From Bisporella sp. PMI_857 (lineage: Eukaryota; Ascomycota; Leotiomycetes; Helotiales; Helotiaceae): DNA of 64,000 bases. Below are positions 45,565 through 56,701 of this stretch, in pieces. The translations under genes and the position numbers were made by a program. The notes under the pieces were generated by a model. It saw only the letters and a list, made by a program, of their open reading frames with translations. It was not told the origin of the DNA and made no database searches. The DNA lies in the NCBI GenBank assembly GCA_021307315.1, contig JAJSPD010000094.1:62001-126000 (forward strand), in the 5' to 3' direction. Every line of letters begins with the position of its first letter. The stretch's first letter is position 1.

Positions 45565-46949
45565 TTATGAGCCGAGGATTCCCTTTTCATCTCGATTCGC
45601 TCTCTTCCAAATATCCACTTCGACTCCGCCCCGGAGCACGCCAACACGCATAGTGGACAAAAGATTATGAGCAGCATTAGAATGGTTATACACACCGCCA
45701 TTGAATATGGCAGTTGCGTCTTTCCCAATTCCAGAGCTAATCAATGCCTTCCCACCAGGGTGTTCCTTGATAAAATCCGTGACGTCGTGAATCACTCCTG
45801 CAATAGCTACGAGAGCGCGGCCATCTTTAGCCTCCTCTCTATAGCTGTCCCATTCCAGAATCGGCAGTTGTTCGAGAGGAATTCCCCAATCCAGAGCTCC
45901 TCTCTTCTGGTCGAGCTTCTTTTGCAGCTGTTGGAGGCGACCCTTCTCAATTTCATTCCGTTTGAACTGCTTCAAATCGTACGCAAGACCGAGTTGCTTC
46001 CACAACCAGATAGACCATTTGCTAGGATCATACTGATACCACTCGATAGCACTGCGGTAATCCGAAGGAAATTCATGATGGAAGTTGTGATAGCCATCGC
46101 CGAGTGTAACCAGGGCGGTGATGGCATGGTCGCGAGGAGAATTACGATCGTCGAATGGTTGGTCTCCAAGCCAATGTGCCAAAGAGTTCACGCAAAAGGT
46201 GGCCTGCTGGACGAAAAATACACGAAGAATTCCCGCATATATGAACCCTCCTTCCCAGTCTCCCCATCCGAGGCCGGCGACGATGCAAGGGAAGATCAAG
46301 CCCATAAAGATAACACACTTGATATAATTGCGATGCTGCCAAACGACAATCAGGTCATCGTTCAAGTCGGAGATATCAGTGCGACCGATACGTTTGGGGT
46401 TCTGCTTCAAGATGATCCATCCAATATGCGAGTACAAAATTCCTTTGCGTACAGAATATGGGTCCTTGTCGCTATCAGTATACCTGTGGTGTGCTCGATG
46501 ATCTCTCGACCACCACCTAATCGACCCTTGAACTGCACCGGCCCCTACAGCTGCAAGATAGATCTTCAAAGGTGTAGATGCTGAATATGAGGAATGGGCC
46601 CAATGTCTGTGATATCCTATCGTACTGTGTTAGCTAAGGCACCGGACTCGACGAATTCCCAAATTGTACCTGCTGTGATCCCGAGGCCAGTCATGAAATA
46701 GTACACAACAGCCCAAATAGCGGTCTTGTAGTGAAGAGGAACCCAGTATGCTTGGATGAGACCGTAAATGGGCACGCCAATAACGAGAGTGATATTGAGC
46801 CAATTGACATGTTTGTACCAGTTCCTCATGGTCATGACTTCATCCATGATGTGAGGCTTTTTCGGGTGACGATTGTTGCTGAAATCTGGCTTCTCAGGTT
46901 GTGCTACACTCTGAACCATCTGTGAAGCGTGTTGTTGTCGCGCTGGCAT
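45565..46949 (-). CDS. OLE1: stearoyl-CoA delta-9 desaturase with cytochrome b5 domain
   Basis: Two exons, 46949-46670 and 46616-45565, with an intron at 46617-46669 (GTACAA to GATAG, 53 bp), give 443 residues. Membrane segments include [16 protein letters not shown] and [18 protein letters not shown]. The three histidine boxes are HRHWAH (just after the intron), HRAHHR and HNFHHE. The C-terminal cytochrome b5 domain has the haem ligands in KEHPGGKAL and YNHSNAAHN. The enzyme inserts the first double bond into palmitoyl- and stearoyl-CoA in the ER membrane, and it is normally essential without oleate. Start ATG 46949 gives the short N-terminus usual in fungi. No lesions. The 3' end abuts the HET relic on the other strand. 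Confidence 0.95.
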
Positions 46950-46959
46950 CGTGAATGTT

Positions 46960-48200
46960 GTTGTGAAGCTTGGATTTCAGGAATAGGCAATGAAGAAGAG
47001 AAAGAATAAAGAATGGGAAATATGGGTGTAAAACAATCTCTGGCAAGTTTCCCAACGGAAGCATCCAGGCATGCCCCAAGCAGAATAGCACTCTCAACAA
47101 AAATTCATGCATCTTGCTAAGCGCCACTTTAATTTCGAGAAGGGTAAAATACCTCACCTGCTTTGTACAATTACTGTCTCACAAAAAAGGGCCAGCATGA
47201 ATTGTTAGTTGCTGTCGGAATCTAAATTGTGAGGAATCTACGGACGTACGAGGTGTTTAGTGATCAGGGAGAGATATTTTGGCGCACCTCGGCATATACC
47301 TCATATTAGACTCGGACTTGATGGCTAGCTTATCTGAACCGAGTCAGTTGCACTACCGGCCACTAAATTAACGTTATTTAGTGGGTCGGGGAGCTAAGGT
47401 GTGACGGTTAGCAAGCTGCTGTTTTCCTTTCGGCTAACCGAGCCCCATCTACGCTATGCACGCTCTCAATCATCTCAATTGTATCAGCTTTAAGGCGATT
47501 CCATCAATGAGAGAAAGTCGGCGTTGAAGTATAAGGTCTTGATTAGGAGTCTATCGTCGCGTATGCATTGTTTTTTGGGCGGGGTTTTGGAGTCGGCACA
47601 TAATACCATGTCTGGTCCATGCTGATTTCGTAGTTAATACTAACAAAGTAGGTGAGAAAGCTGCGATAGAAATATTATAAATGTATTGGCTAGTATCATA
47701 GCAGAGTATTGTGGAACCTTCTAGAGTGCCCACAGACAGGAAACCTACGTTATTTCGGCCATGCACGACCACCCTGGAGTTGGTACAGACCAGTTTTGCT
47801 CAATGTGAGCAAGGAACCCCACCATCAAGTAAACGCGCGTTAAGCCGTCACCAGTGTGGGAAATAGTGTCACGGCTGTAATACGCCTCTGTATTTGAGAC
47901 CTAAATACAGACGGCCTGTATTCCAATACACTGTATTATTTGAACATACAAACGGTTACAAATACAGTACAATACACCCATGTGGCTGTATTACGGGCAT
48001 GTTAAAGTGGGGCCGTGTAGCACTAGAACGCCTAGGCCAACACAACCTCTTGATTCGTTTAATCTTTTGCCACCGCATACGAAGGGTAGATGTTTGTAAT
48101 CTCCACTTCTTGGTGGAACTACCCCTCAATTGTGGCACATTGTAGGGATAAGCAGGTTGCATTAGCGCTCAACTCGCAACCTAACATCTACTTGGGCGTT
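46960..48200. other. gene-free stretch upstream of OLE1
   Basis: It contains the OLE1 promoter region but no site I can identify. At 47870-48000 several CTGTATT/AATACAG motifs are grouped, which may be the edge of a degraded inverted-repeat element. I cannot define its ends. Confidence 0.45.
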
Positions 48201-48398
48201 TGATACATGACCTCCCCCCCTGCTTACTACACGACCTCCCCCCCCTGTCTTTCTTCAACTTCAACTTCAACTTCAACTTTTTGCTACAATATACTCTAAT
48301 ATGGGGGGTCAGACACCCCCCGAAACCAACCCTAACCCTAACCATTGAGACACTTTGCAAGAAAACTGGAGAAAGACAAGGGGGGAGGTCGTGTATCA
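48201..48398. mobile_element. MITE-B (198 bp) with telomere-like and hexamer repeats
   Basis: The left end TGATACATGACCTCCCCCC and the right end GGGGGGAGGTCGTGTATCA are inverted copies with one mismatch in the first 19 bp. A second left-end copy lies just inside (TACACGACCTCCC at 48228), and it pairs further with the right end through CTGTCTTTC/GAAAGACAAG. Inside are four CTTCAA hexamers (48253-48280), a GGGGGGT/ACCCCCC hairpin (48303-48321) and AACCCTAACCCTAACC (48328-48343), identical to fungal telomere repeat units. There is no coding capacity and no clear target duplication. Confidence 0.75.
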
Positions 48399-48399
48399 C

Positions 48400-49309
48400 T
48401 CTTCTCTACTTGTACTTTGTACAGGCTCGAACTAGCCACAGTGGAGTACTTTCGTACAGGTGCTCGGCGCTTGGCATTGAGGCGAATTCGAATTGAGTCG
48501 TACAAATCGCAAGCCTTATCAATTGAAACGAAATGAAGCGGTAACTGCTATACATTACATTAGACCTAAAAGTAAGCCACCAAAGATCGAGGTAGCGCGA
48601 AAACATTAGAGGTGGGATAAGATGGTTCATTGAATCCAAATAGGATTGTCTGTATGTTGTGTAAGCCTTCGCTTGCAATCTAGGCAAAATAGCGGACGCT
48701 TAGCGGAGGCGTTAGAGGCTGCCAATCAGCGACTCATACGTGTAGAGTAGTCGAGGAAGGCTGTTCATCCGCAGATTCCAGTGGCTCAAATTCTGCTTTG
48801 TTGTGTTTCTAACCCTGTACGCCTCTAACAGTGTTTCCTGAGCCGAGGTATCTATATCAATTCTTTCGTCTCTTAAAAATTGTTGAGCTTCTAACCTTTG
48901 AATTTGTCCCTTTCCAACGAAGCTAAGCTCTTAAACGTACTATATAGTACCTGGATACGACAGACCCAATAGGCTTATTTAACTATCCTAGGTGTTTAAA
49001 CCCCCAAAGTTACTGTCTGTTTAATCAATACGCAGGATGATCCGGATCTTCTCTCCGTTTATTAATCATGATAAGAACTGATTTCAAAGGTTCCGTTTTT
49101 ACTCCCAACAGTTTGAGAAAGGCGTGTGCTTTGGGGGCTGCTGCCTCCCAGCTGCGAGCATGGATGGTCAATTAATAAGAGTCAAACGTCTTCTAAAGTC
49201 CTGTACGAATTCGTCTCGTCGCATCTTGGAGGTTCCTCTTTCCCTCTATTTGTTACTGCCTTTATTTGCATCGAGCCCCTCAAGCCACCTTGCTTTACTA
49301 TCTGCCCAC
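48400..49309. other. gene-free stretch
   Basis: No recognisable coding sequence. On the right it meets the 3' end of the carboxylesterase gene, so most of it is downstream sequence. Confidence 0.45.
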
Positions 49310-51270
49310 TTATTGATAAAGCCTCTTCTGCCACCAGTTACATCTAGATTTGGATGTTGGATCGTTTACTGGAATTCCGAGCCCTTTGGTGTTGAACAAC
49401 TGCAGCTGTGAATCCGACCCATAAGTAGGGAAATACGGAATTGCAGATCGATTATGGTTCGGAGAGCCGGTCATGGCAAAATTGGTGAAGTAGCGTTGCA
49501 TTAGAAGTGAGGTTGTTTTGTCGATGTCTGTCATATAGGGCTGGAAAAAAAGGGACCGTCGTTCCAAAAAGTGTAAAGCACGTCGAGGCCATGGTGACCT
49601 GGAGGAACTGCGAAGAGATAGGCTGTACTTCAATCAGATTCTCGTTCACATTACTAGGAGAGGAAGTCATGAAGCCTACCATATGTCTCATTCTCATATG
49701 CCTGGTCCAGATATACGTTGTTGCAGGTGAAATAGACTTCCGCCGCCATGAGAGCTACTCTACCGAACTGCGTCGTGTACGATTGAGATCCGTCGAATAC
49801 TGGAGGGTATAGGCTATGAGTGATATGGTCGATGGCCGCCTTAGGTGCTCCGGGAAAGGCCGACCGAACGTGATCGACGAACTCAGCGTCTGAATTGACG
49901 AAGGGATTGGTGAAGACAAATGATTCCTTCTCGTTCTGTCCAACCATTATCTTGACATTCTTGTCGAACTGACCCTGAGCCAATAACTCGCCCGGGAGCT
50001 TGGGCACAATCTTCCCATCGATCGCCGGACCAAATGGGTACTTCCCATATGAGGACCGGCTAATGGTAACAGAGTTCACGCGATAAATTTCGTCTTCTGT
50101 CAACTCCCGAAGGTCTTGGACGGTTGTAATGTTTCTACCCGTAATGGAACGAGCATAACCGAGAGTCGTGTGAAACGTATCTTCTTCGGCGGTAGTGGCT
50201 GTCGGAAAAAAGCCTGGAGATTGGAGGATAGCTTGGCTGAAAGGCGCTCTCGGCCCCATAGCACCATACGCGGTGATTTGGTGTAAGATACTGCCCCCAC
50301 CAGCAGATTCACCGAATACTGTCACACGACTTGAGTCACCTCCAAAGGTATGAATGTTGTCCTGCACCCATTTCAGTGCTAATTGTTGATCGTAAAGTCC
50401 CAAATTCGCTGTGCCATTTGTGCTGGGGTCCAGCCATCCAACCCTAAAGCTATTCGTTAGTGATTTATGTTCCAATTCTGAAGGAAAGAATAATACTTAC
50501 AAAGAGTCCAAGCCGATAGTTTATAGCAACATAGATTATGCCTTCTCCGTCGTCCTCTTGTGATCGTCGAAGAAGACCTGCTGGGTTTCCACTGCTCTGC
50601 TCGGAGGTCTTACCTCCATACGCGTAGCCACCCCCATGGATCCATACCATTACGGGTGCTAAAATGTGTAAGCACTTGTTTCTAACATAGTTGACGGAGC
50701 AACTCACCTTTCCTCTTCTGCCGTCGTCGATCAAATACCGCACTCGGAACCATGACATCAAGGAACAAACAATCCTCAGATTGGCCAAGAGGAGCTGTAC
50801 CATAGCTGCTGATGTTCAGCGGTCTGATCAAATTTGCGAGTTGACTGTCATTAGCCCCCCCCAAAAGCGCGCCTGATATCTCCGTCCATTCTAAGAGACG
50901 CATTAGTCCCGCTTTCATTAGGGGTTCAGATACGCACCCGGAAATACCTGCGGGCACAGGATAGGGATTAGCCCACCATCATCAACCGTTGGGTTTGTCG
51001 TTCTAGGCGGTACCGGATGTTCGAATCTCAACCTTCCAACAGGAGGTTGGGCATAACGGATGTTGGTAAAGTTGTAGTACGAACCACTCTCCTATAATAT
51101 TTCAGCATTTCTATTAGTAGCCATGGATAATGATTTACGTTAACTGATGCTTTGTGGAAAGTGTAACCAAGGTCAACAGTGGGCAGGGCCTGGAAAGCCG
51201 AAGTCGTCTGACATTTTGCAATGTTGAGAATTGACGTGGCCAATGACAAGATCGAAAGATACGACTTCAT
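49310..51270 (-). pseudogene. type-B carboxylesterase, secreted, two homopolymer frameshifts
   Basis: ATG 51270 opens a signal peptide (MKSYLSILSLATSILNIAKC). Six exons are recognisable, separated by five short introns, for example one starting at 51138 (GTAAAT to TATAG). The motifs are complete: [73 protein letters not shown] (nucleophile Ser) and VPPGHHGLDVLYTF (His region). Between GWMAGP and [13 protein letters not shown] one extra C in a C4 run (about 50,430) shifts the frame. Near 49,550 a T7 run shifts it again before YMTDIDKTTSLLMQRY. No nonsense mutation is needed elsewhere. It would be an extracellular or vacuolar ester hydrolase. It is either a very young pseudogene or a functional gene with consensus errors. 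Confidence 0.8.
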
Positions 51271-51279
51271 GGTGGAATA

Positions 51280-52107
51280 TGTAGAGTGAAAATAAGCTGA
51301 GCACAGGTTGATAAACTCTGCTGCAGCAGAAGGCAACAAATATAAGTACCTAGAGATCGCTACATGATTAGAGAACTATGACCTTCAATCTAGATTGATT
51401 GACTTGGCAGTTGTGGTCCCGCCACGCTCACGACAGCAATGGCGCTTGTTAGGTTCTACCAGGATCTGGGGTAAGAAATCAGGAACCCTCGTCGTATGTT
51501 CGGAAAATTTTGGCCAGTCTAAGACTTCACGAGATATTCCAACTAGTAATTAATCAGCAAGTACACCATATAAGTGCATTTATCATCTTACTATATTGGT
51601 TCATGGATGCTCATCTGTGGATTAGGTTTTCGATTTCGGAGAAGACTAGTGTCGGCCGAAAACCTTGAAGTTTTCGGCCAAGAAATGATAGTAATTTGAT
51701 TTTCTAGGTCCGAAAACCAGAATTAACAAAACTAAAAGTACTTCAATCTTGAAAGGCAGACCTCCTTGTAAAAGTGTATTAGAATTGCCACAAATCACAT
51801 GCATCATGATCTTGTCTCGGAAACAAATGCGCTCTAAATTTGACTTAGCGCCAGACTCGAGCCCCTATACAGTAGAGCAGCCGAAAATGCTCCGCCAGAT
51901 CTTGTAGGGCGAGGTTATGTTTTGCGCCGAAAGCTCAGGGTGCATTAATTTTCACCGTGGGGTTCGGGGTAAAAGTGAAGTCTCACGGAATGATAGCACG
52001 AGATAGAAGCCAATACTAAATACAGTATAGATGAGGAGAACCTGGCAAGAGACTCATGAAGGAGTTGATCCGATTTTAGCCGAAGTTTGAGACCCATGCG
52101 GCTATTA
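51280..52107. other. gene-free stretch
   Basis: It includes the esterase promoter side. No gene, repeat or RNA is recognised. Around 51650-51720 a GTTTTCGGCCGA-like pair forms a weak inverted repeat of no clear meaning. Confidence 0.45.
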
Positions 52108-52554
52108 CAAGGGGTATCATGAACGGGCTGCGCCCCCCCCCTCTGGTCAGAACATCAAATATCAGTAAAAATCACATCAAGATGCAACGAAAATGCTACC
52201 ATTTTCTTAGTAATTGTGTCCAAAGTACATGTAGGTAATATACCTGGTAAATACTATAATCGCAAGTCTTTTCGCGATTTGAATCGCTTTCCTGGCTAGC
52301 GATTAACTTAGCAAAGAAGAACGCGTTAAAACCCTTACTCTCTAGAATGACTCTCACTAGCCACAAAGAATTCAGGCTATTATTAATGCTAAAAAGAGGC
52401 TTGAAATGTAGTAAAATCAATTATATATTGTTTACATTTACTTTAGACGCAAATACTAAGAAAATGAGGGCATTTGCATTGCGCCTTGATGTGATTTTTA
52501 CTGATATTTGATGTTCTGACCGGGGGGGGGCAGCCCGTTCATGATACCCCTTTG
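52108..52554. mobile_element. MITE-C, 447 bp with TIRs over 110 bp, TA-flanked
   Basis: The left arm starts CAAGGGGTATCATGAACGGG. The right arm, reverse-complemented, starts CAAAGGGGTATCATGAACGG. The arms stay in register through a C tract, GGTCAGAACATCAAATATCA, GTAAAAATCACATCAAG and CATTTTCTTAGTA to an AAAGTA box, at least 110 bp, with weaker pairing beyond. TA lies on both sides (52106-52107 and 52555-52556). The 200-bp centre is AT-rich without coding sequence. By structure it is a non-autonomous Tc1/mariner-like foldback element, and no autonomous partner is in this window. The arms differ by about one base in eight, so it is not recent. Confidence 0.85.
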
Positions 52555-52556
52555 TA

Positions 52557-53178
52557 GTGACAAACCTACCCAGTTCCGATGTCCAGCCTTGACAAAAAAA
52601 CAAGCTACCAGGGATAAAGAATTGGGGAAGACATATCCTGGAAGCTCTCCAGAATAGTAACTGATGCGGCCATGCATGGAGTCATTTTTCGCGCTCGCAT
52701 ATTTGCACGACAGATTGCCGATTCGTCTAATCCTCAATCGGCCGAAGCTGGGAACCGCAACGAAGGAGCCCGAAACGGTTGCACTGATGGTCGAATCTGG
52801 GGTTTTAAGTGAGCACAAGGTAAACACGGAGGAGAACAATTTTGCAATTTTACAATTACCGAAGTTTTTAGATCCGTCTACTATTGACCTAATACCGATC
52901 CACTCCTTCAGATACCTCGCCTCATTTTGCTCGATATGGAAAGAAAAGTAAGCAGCAGGGCTAACAGCTAACAGATTTTACTTCGTCAATGTATACTGTG
53001 CATACAGTTGGATGTAGAATTTGACATAAGCCATCAATTTCGGCGATAGCTAAAGATCGATTAGCAATCAAAACTTGTACGAGTCAGGAAGGCTACCTTC
53101 ACGAGGTATTTATTTGAAAGGAAGTCCTACAAATTACACTACTACCTAAGAGATTTAGGAAAACATACTGTCACTATC
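52557..53178. other. gene-free stretch upstream of the NmrA-like gene
   Basis: The frame at 52664-52951 has no family motif. The right end would hold the promoter of the NmrA-like gene. No other signal can be supported. Confidence 0.45.
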
Positions 53179-54221
53179 ATGTCTCAGGTCATCACTGTCT
53201 TTGGTGCCACTGGCATCCAAGGAGGGTCCGTTATCAGAAGTCTCCTTTCTGACCCATCGCTGTTAAAAAAGTTTACGATTCGTGGAGTGACGAGAGACGC
53301 CTCGAAGCCCACCGCGGAGGCGTTGGTAAAGCTGGGGTCGAGATCTTTCAGGCATGTGTTGATCAACTCTTCCCTCATTTCACGTACAGCAATTGACTAG
53401 TGCCTAATCTAGGGCGACTTGAATTCACCGACCTCCGTGGCCGTAGCCATCAGCGGTAGTCACACGGTGTTCCTCGTGACTAACTTCTGGAACTCGATGG
53501 ATGTTGAGCAAGAGATAGCTCAAGGCAGAAACGTTGCTGATGCAACGAAAGAAGCGGGAATCAGGCATCTCATATTCTCGTCGCTACCCAGTGTTTCGAT
53601 GGCCACCGGTGGCACCTTCAAGAACGTGGCACATTTTGATGGCAAAGCGAAGATCGAGGAATACATTCGTGACACGGGTGTTCCCTCTACATTCTTTCTT
53701 CCAGGATACTATATGACCAACTACGGCCAGCTGTTGAACAAAAACGATGACGACTTATACACGCTAGCCTACCCCGTTGATCCTGAGACGAAGTTCCCTC
53801 TCTTGGACGCAGCAGCGGACACTGGTGCGTGTTTGACAATCTTACTAGCGGAATCTTCTGCTAATCACTGGGATCAGGTAAATTCGTCAAGGCTATTATC
53901 AAAAACCGCGAGAAGCTCATCGGTGCGCACGTTCTCGGTGCAAGTGACTACTACACTCCTGTGCAGATCGTGGAGGATTTCTCAGCAATCACTGGCAAGA
54001 TGTCTAATTTCATACGGATTACTGAAACGCAGTATACCTCGGTTCTACCGCCCATGCTGGCTGCTGCACTGCTAGAAAGCCATTTGTTCATTGAGAAGCC
54101 AGGGTACTATGAGGGTCAGAGTCTGGCACTCAGTCTGGCTCTTCTTGATGAGGAACCTACTACTCAGAAGGCGTTTTTGAAGGGCGCACAGAACTTCACT
54201 TCAGCGATGAGTTTCCCCTAG
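53179..54221 (+). pseudogene. NmrA-like NAD(P)-binding protein, two apparent one-base losses
   Basis: ATG 53179 opens MSQVITVFGATGIQGGSVIR, the GxxGxxG Rossmann entry of NmrA-like regulators and isoflavone-reductase relatives. The middle exon has GDLNSPTSVAVAISGSHTVF, LVTNFWNSMDVEQEIAQGRN and GIRHLIFSSLPS. The last has GASDYYTPVQIVEDFSAITG and ESHLFIEKPGYYEGQ, ending at 54221. The first junction fits a GC-AG intron (53352-53412) only if one G is missing from the GGGG at about 53,337. At about 53,877 a base is missing before KFVKAIIKNREKLIGAHVLG. Splicing 53880-53954 as an alternative intron would avoid this second shift but would delete conserved residues. It would be a cytosolic NAD(P)-sensing protein or reductase. 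Confidence 0.7.
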
Positions 54222-54827
54222 CAGCCAACCATTGTGTCGCTATCTTATGGTCTACCTTCAATAGGCGGAGGTTGGGTAGAGATACATCTTGATAACCAAG
54301 GAGGAAGGTCCATAAAAACTGGTATATCCTGTGATTCCTCTTGCCATTTCAACCGTTAATCCAGTTAAGCCACAATATTCGACTACTTCTGTGCGAGACA
54401 TAATTCGAGTAGTACAGATCCAGGCCCGCGTATTTTCAAGCCTTGCGAATTTAGTTATCTTTTTCGTTCAAAATCTGCTCTTGCCAAAGGTCTCCAACAG
54501 TTCTTTGCTGGGGCGAAGAATGAATTTCCTAGCCCAGACTCCATTATCGACATCCATAGACTAGTCTGCTGATTATGCACGTACATGCCGGCGGTTTGGA
54601 TGATCAATAGCAAACCGAGATCAAAACATTATCTAGTTTTGTGCCTACTAGATGTGGTAAGCGATAGCATTGCTTAATGGTCAACGACAAATGATATCAC
54701 CCAGTGGCAAGGAAGTATGTTTAACCACTCTCATTATATATCCCATCAAAGCGATGAGTTCTTCCGAACGATAATCAGAGATAACGTGGAATATCACAAC
54801 CATGTATTGAGACCTAGTAGTGCTACC

Positions 54828-55733
54828 TCACTTCGCATGATCCGTGGTGACAACGAGGTCCCTCCACTCTTCCATCTCCTTGTTCTGTCGCGCCTGGACG
54901 CTGGCAACAAATGAAACGGTATCACTCCCAAGCAAAAGCCTCGCAGGCAGAGTCTTTCCTGATGCCCGTCCAGTGCTTGTCAAAGCCTCCACGATGACCT
55001 GCGCCCCTAAGGTGGGATCTCCCGGCTGCTTTCCATCATATGCGTCCAGCATGTGCTTTACGCCATCCATAGTGGACTTGTATTCTTCAATGCTGCCGAC
55101 TGCCACGGTCTTTCCATCCACATCTGGCTGAAGTAAGCTGGTTCGGAAATACCCAGGTTCAATAATCGTCGCCTGGATGCCGAGAGGAGCAAGTTCGGCG
55201 CGGAGGGCTTCAGTCAGTCCTGCGAGGGCAAACTTCGTGGCACAGTAGTATCCCGAGCCTGCGAAGGAAGCATACCCTCCAAGCGACCCTATATTTGCAA
55301 TCACGCCAGCTTTTTGAGCCCGCATGAAGGGAAGAACTGAGCGTATGACTGAAAGAGGACCGAAAACATTCGTATTGAATTGGGCTCGTGCCTCATTGTC
55401 ACTATAAGCGTAAGCTGAGGGACCACATTCTGTAAGAACAAGTTCTAGGTCGTACATGGTTTCTTCAATACTTCCCACTAAAACATATGCCGCATTATTG
55501 ACAAGGATGTCAAATGTACCATATACTCTGGACGCTTCGACAACAGCCGCGCTTATCTCCTCTGGCGTTCCATTCACATCCAGGGAGATAGGTACAGCGC
55601 CAAGTCTCTTCAATTCAGATAGTCTTGATGCGTTCCGCGAAGTCGCAATAACCTTGTCGCCATGGTTCAGGGCAGCTTTCGCAATTTCCTTCCCAAGGCC
55701 CGAAGAACAACCAGTGACGAGCCAGATAGCCAT
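54828..55733 (-). CDS. classical short-chain dehydrogenase/reductase
   Basis: Exons 55733-55456 and 55401-54828 are separated by an intron at 55402-55455 (GTACGA to TATAG, 54 bp). It has no stop and is a multiple of three, so it can be mistaken for coding; removing it restores GSIEET..DNEARAQFNTNVFG. The product is 283 residues. Motifs: TGCSSGLG (cofactor), LVNNAAY, IGSLGGYASF with the catalytic Ser, and YYCATKFALAGL with Tyr and Lys. This belongs to the 17-beta-hydroxysteroid-dehydrogenase-like group and is cytosolic. The substrate is unknown. No lesions. It points toward the NmrA-like gene (tail to tail, 600 bp apart). Confidence 0.9.
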   Translation of the reverse strand: MAIWLVTGCSSGLGKEIAKAALNHGDKVIATSRNASRLSELKRLGAVPISLDVNGTPEEISAAVVEASRVYGTFDILVNNAAYVLVGSIEETMYDLELVLTECGPSAYAYSDNEARAQFNTNVFGPLSVIRSVLPFMRAQKAGVIANIGSLGGYASFAGSGYYCATKFALAGLTEALRAELAPLGIQATIIEPGYFRTSLLQPDVDGKTVAVGSIEEYKSTMDGVKHMLDAYDGKQPGDPTLGAQVIVEALTSTGRASGKTLPARLLLGSDTVSFVASVQARQNKEMEEWRDLVVTTDHAK

Positions 55734-56700
55734 AGTAAATGGCAGTTGAGTTGATGCAAATTTGCCTTGAAGGGATTGTATGGGATGATGTTTTTGCGGA
55801 ATACAGTGTGTCCTTCATATGGTCGTCAATGGGACCAAGCCAGTGCTTTTAAGTCGCGCAAACGAACTGGTAGTCGGCGCTAAGCTCTTCTGTAAGTCCG
55901 ACGAGGGAATACCACGCCATTTGAAGCCACCAGTGCCGATAGCTTTGTCAGCAAACTTGTCACTACGAAACAGTTGCTAATCAAAACGTGCCGACGGCCC
56001 TTGGCTTTCAATGGGAGGCTGCCTTCGGCCGAAGCTCCATAACGCCAAGGATGAAAGCCGAGAGGGCCTTCGGCTGGAAATCTCTGTTAGGAGAAGTGTG
56101 AAACGGTTGATGTTCACTAATCATTGGCCAAGGAGGGTTTATCAAGCACGGGGCTGGCTTTGCTGGAAAGCTCAATCCTATCCAGTCTAGGGTTCGGTGA
56201 CATGTGAAAGCGAATGTACAGGATAGCTTCGGGTCATTTTGCCCTTGGGAGATGATATCCTGCTCGCTAGCCAAATTGACCCTGCTGACAGCATTTTGAC
56301 AGAATTATAAGTGTCACCGTTATGACGAAGAACGAGGTATCTTAAGGCGTGCATATCAGTATTCAGTACGAGGATCATGGAACACAAACTCTAGTAGACG
56401 TACAACAATGACACCATCAGAGAGTCTGGGCAGTGCCTTGAGCTCGCATTTTTGTCCTGCGAAAGGGTCGGTCTACTGCTTCCAAAACGAAAGATGTGAC
56501 AAAACCGCTCGCGGGCGTAAGTGATGCCCCGAATATGAATTCCCAGAAAGAAAATACAAATGTTCACAACGAATGCACTTCTGGTGACTTGAACTTCAGG
56601 AAAGTTAAGCATGCTCTTAAGTAGGGAAAGTTACCTTTGCACTATACCAATCCTGATTTTGACCATTAGTCGAAGGCGCCTGAGGTGAAGCTTTAGATTG
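55734..56700. other. gene-free stretch between SDR and regulator
   Basis: It lies upstream of the SDR and downstream of the Zn2Cys6 gene. Short palindromes such as CTTCGGCCGAAG (56025-56036) are present, but I can assign no factor to them. No coding sequence is recognised. Confidence 0.4.
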
Positions 56701-56701
56701 T

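Noticed and set aside
45667..46584. 305-codon open frame on the plus strand
   Set aside because: It is antisense to the OLE1 second exon, has no family motif, and the desaturase on the other strand is unambiguous.
47870..48000. Group of CTGTATT/AATACAG motifs
   Set aside because: It looks like part of an inverted-repeat element, but I could not find consistent ends or target duplication.
53880..53968. Intron reading of the NmrA-like gene (GTAAAT to GTGCAG)
   Set aside because: Splicing here would restore the frame but would delete a strongly conserved block (IIKNREKLIGAHVLGASDYY), so a one-base lesion is the better explanation. Kept as an alternative.
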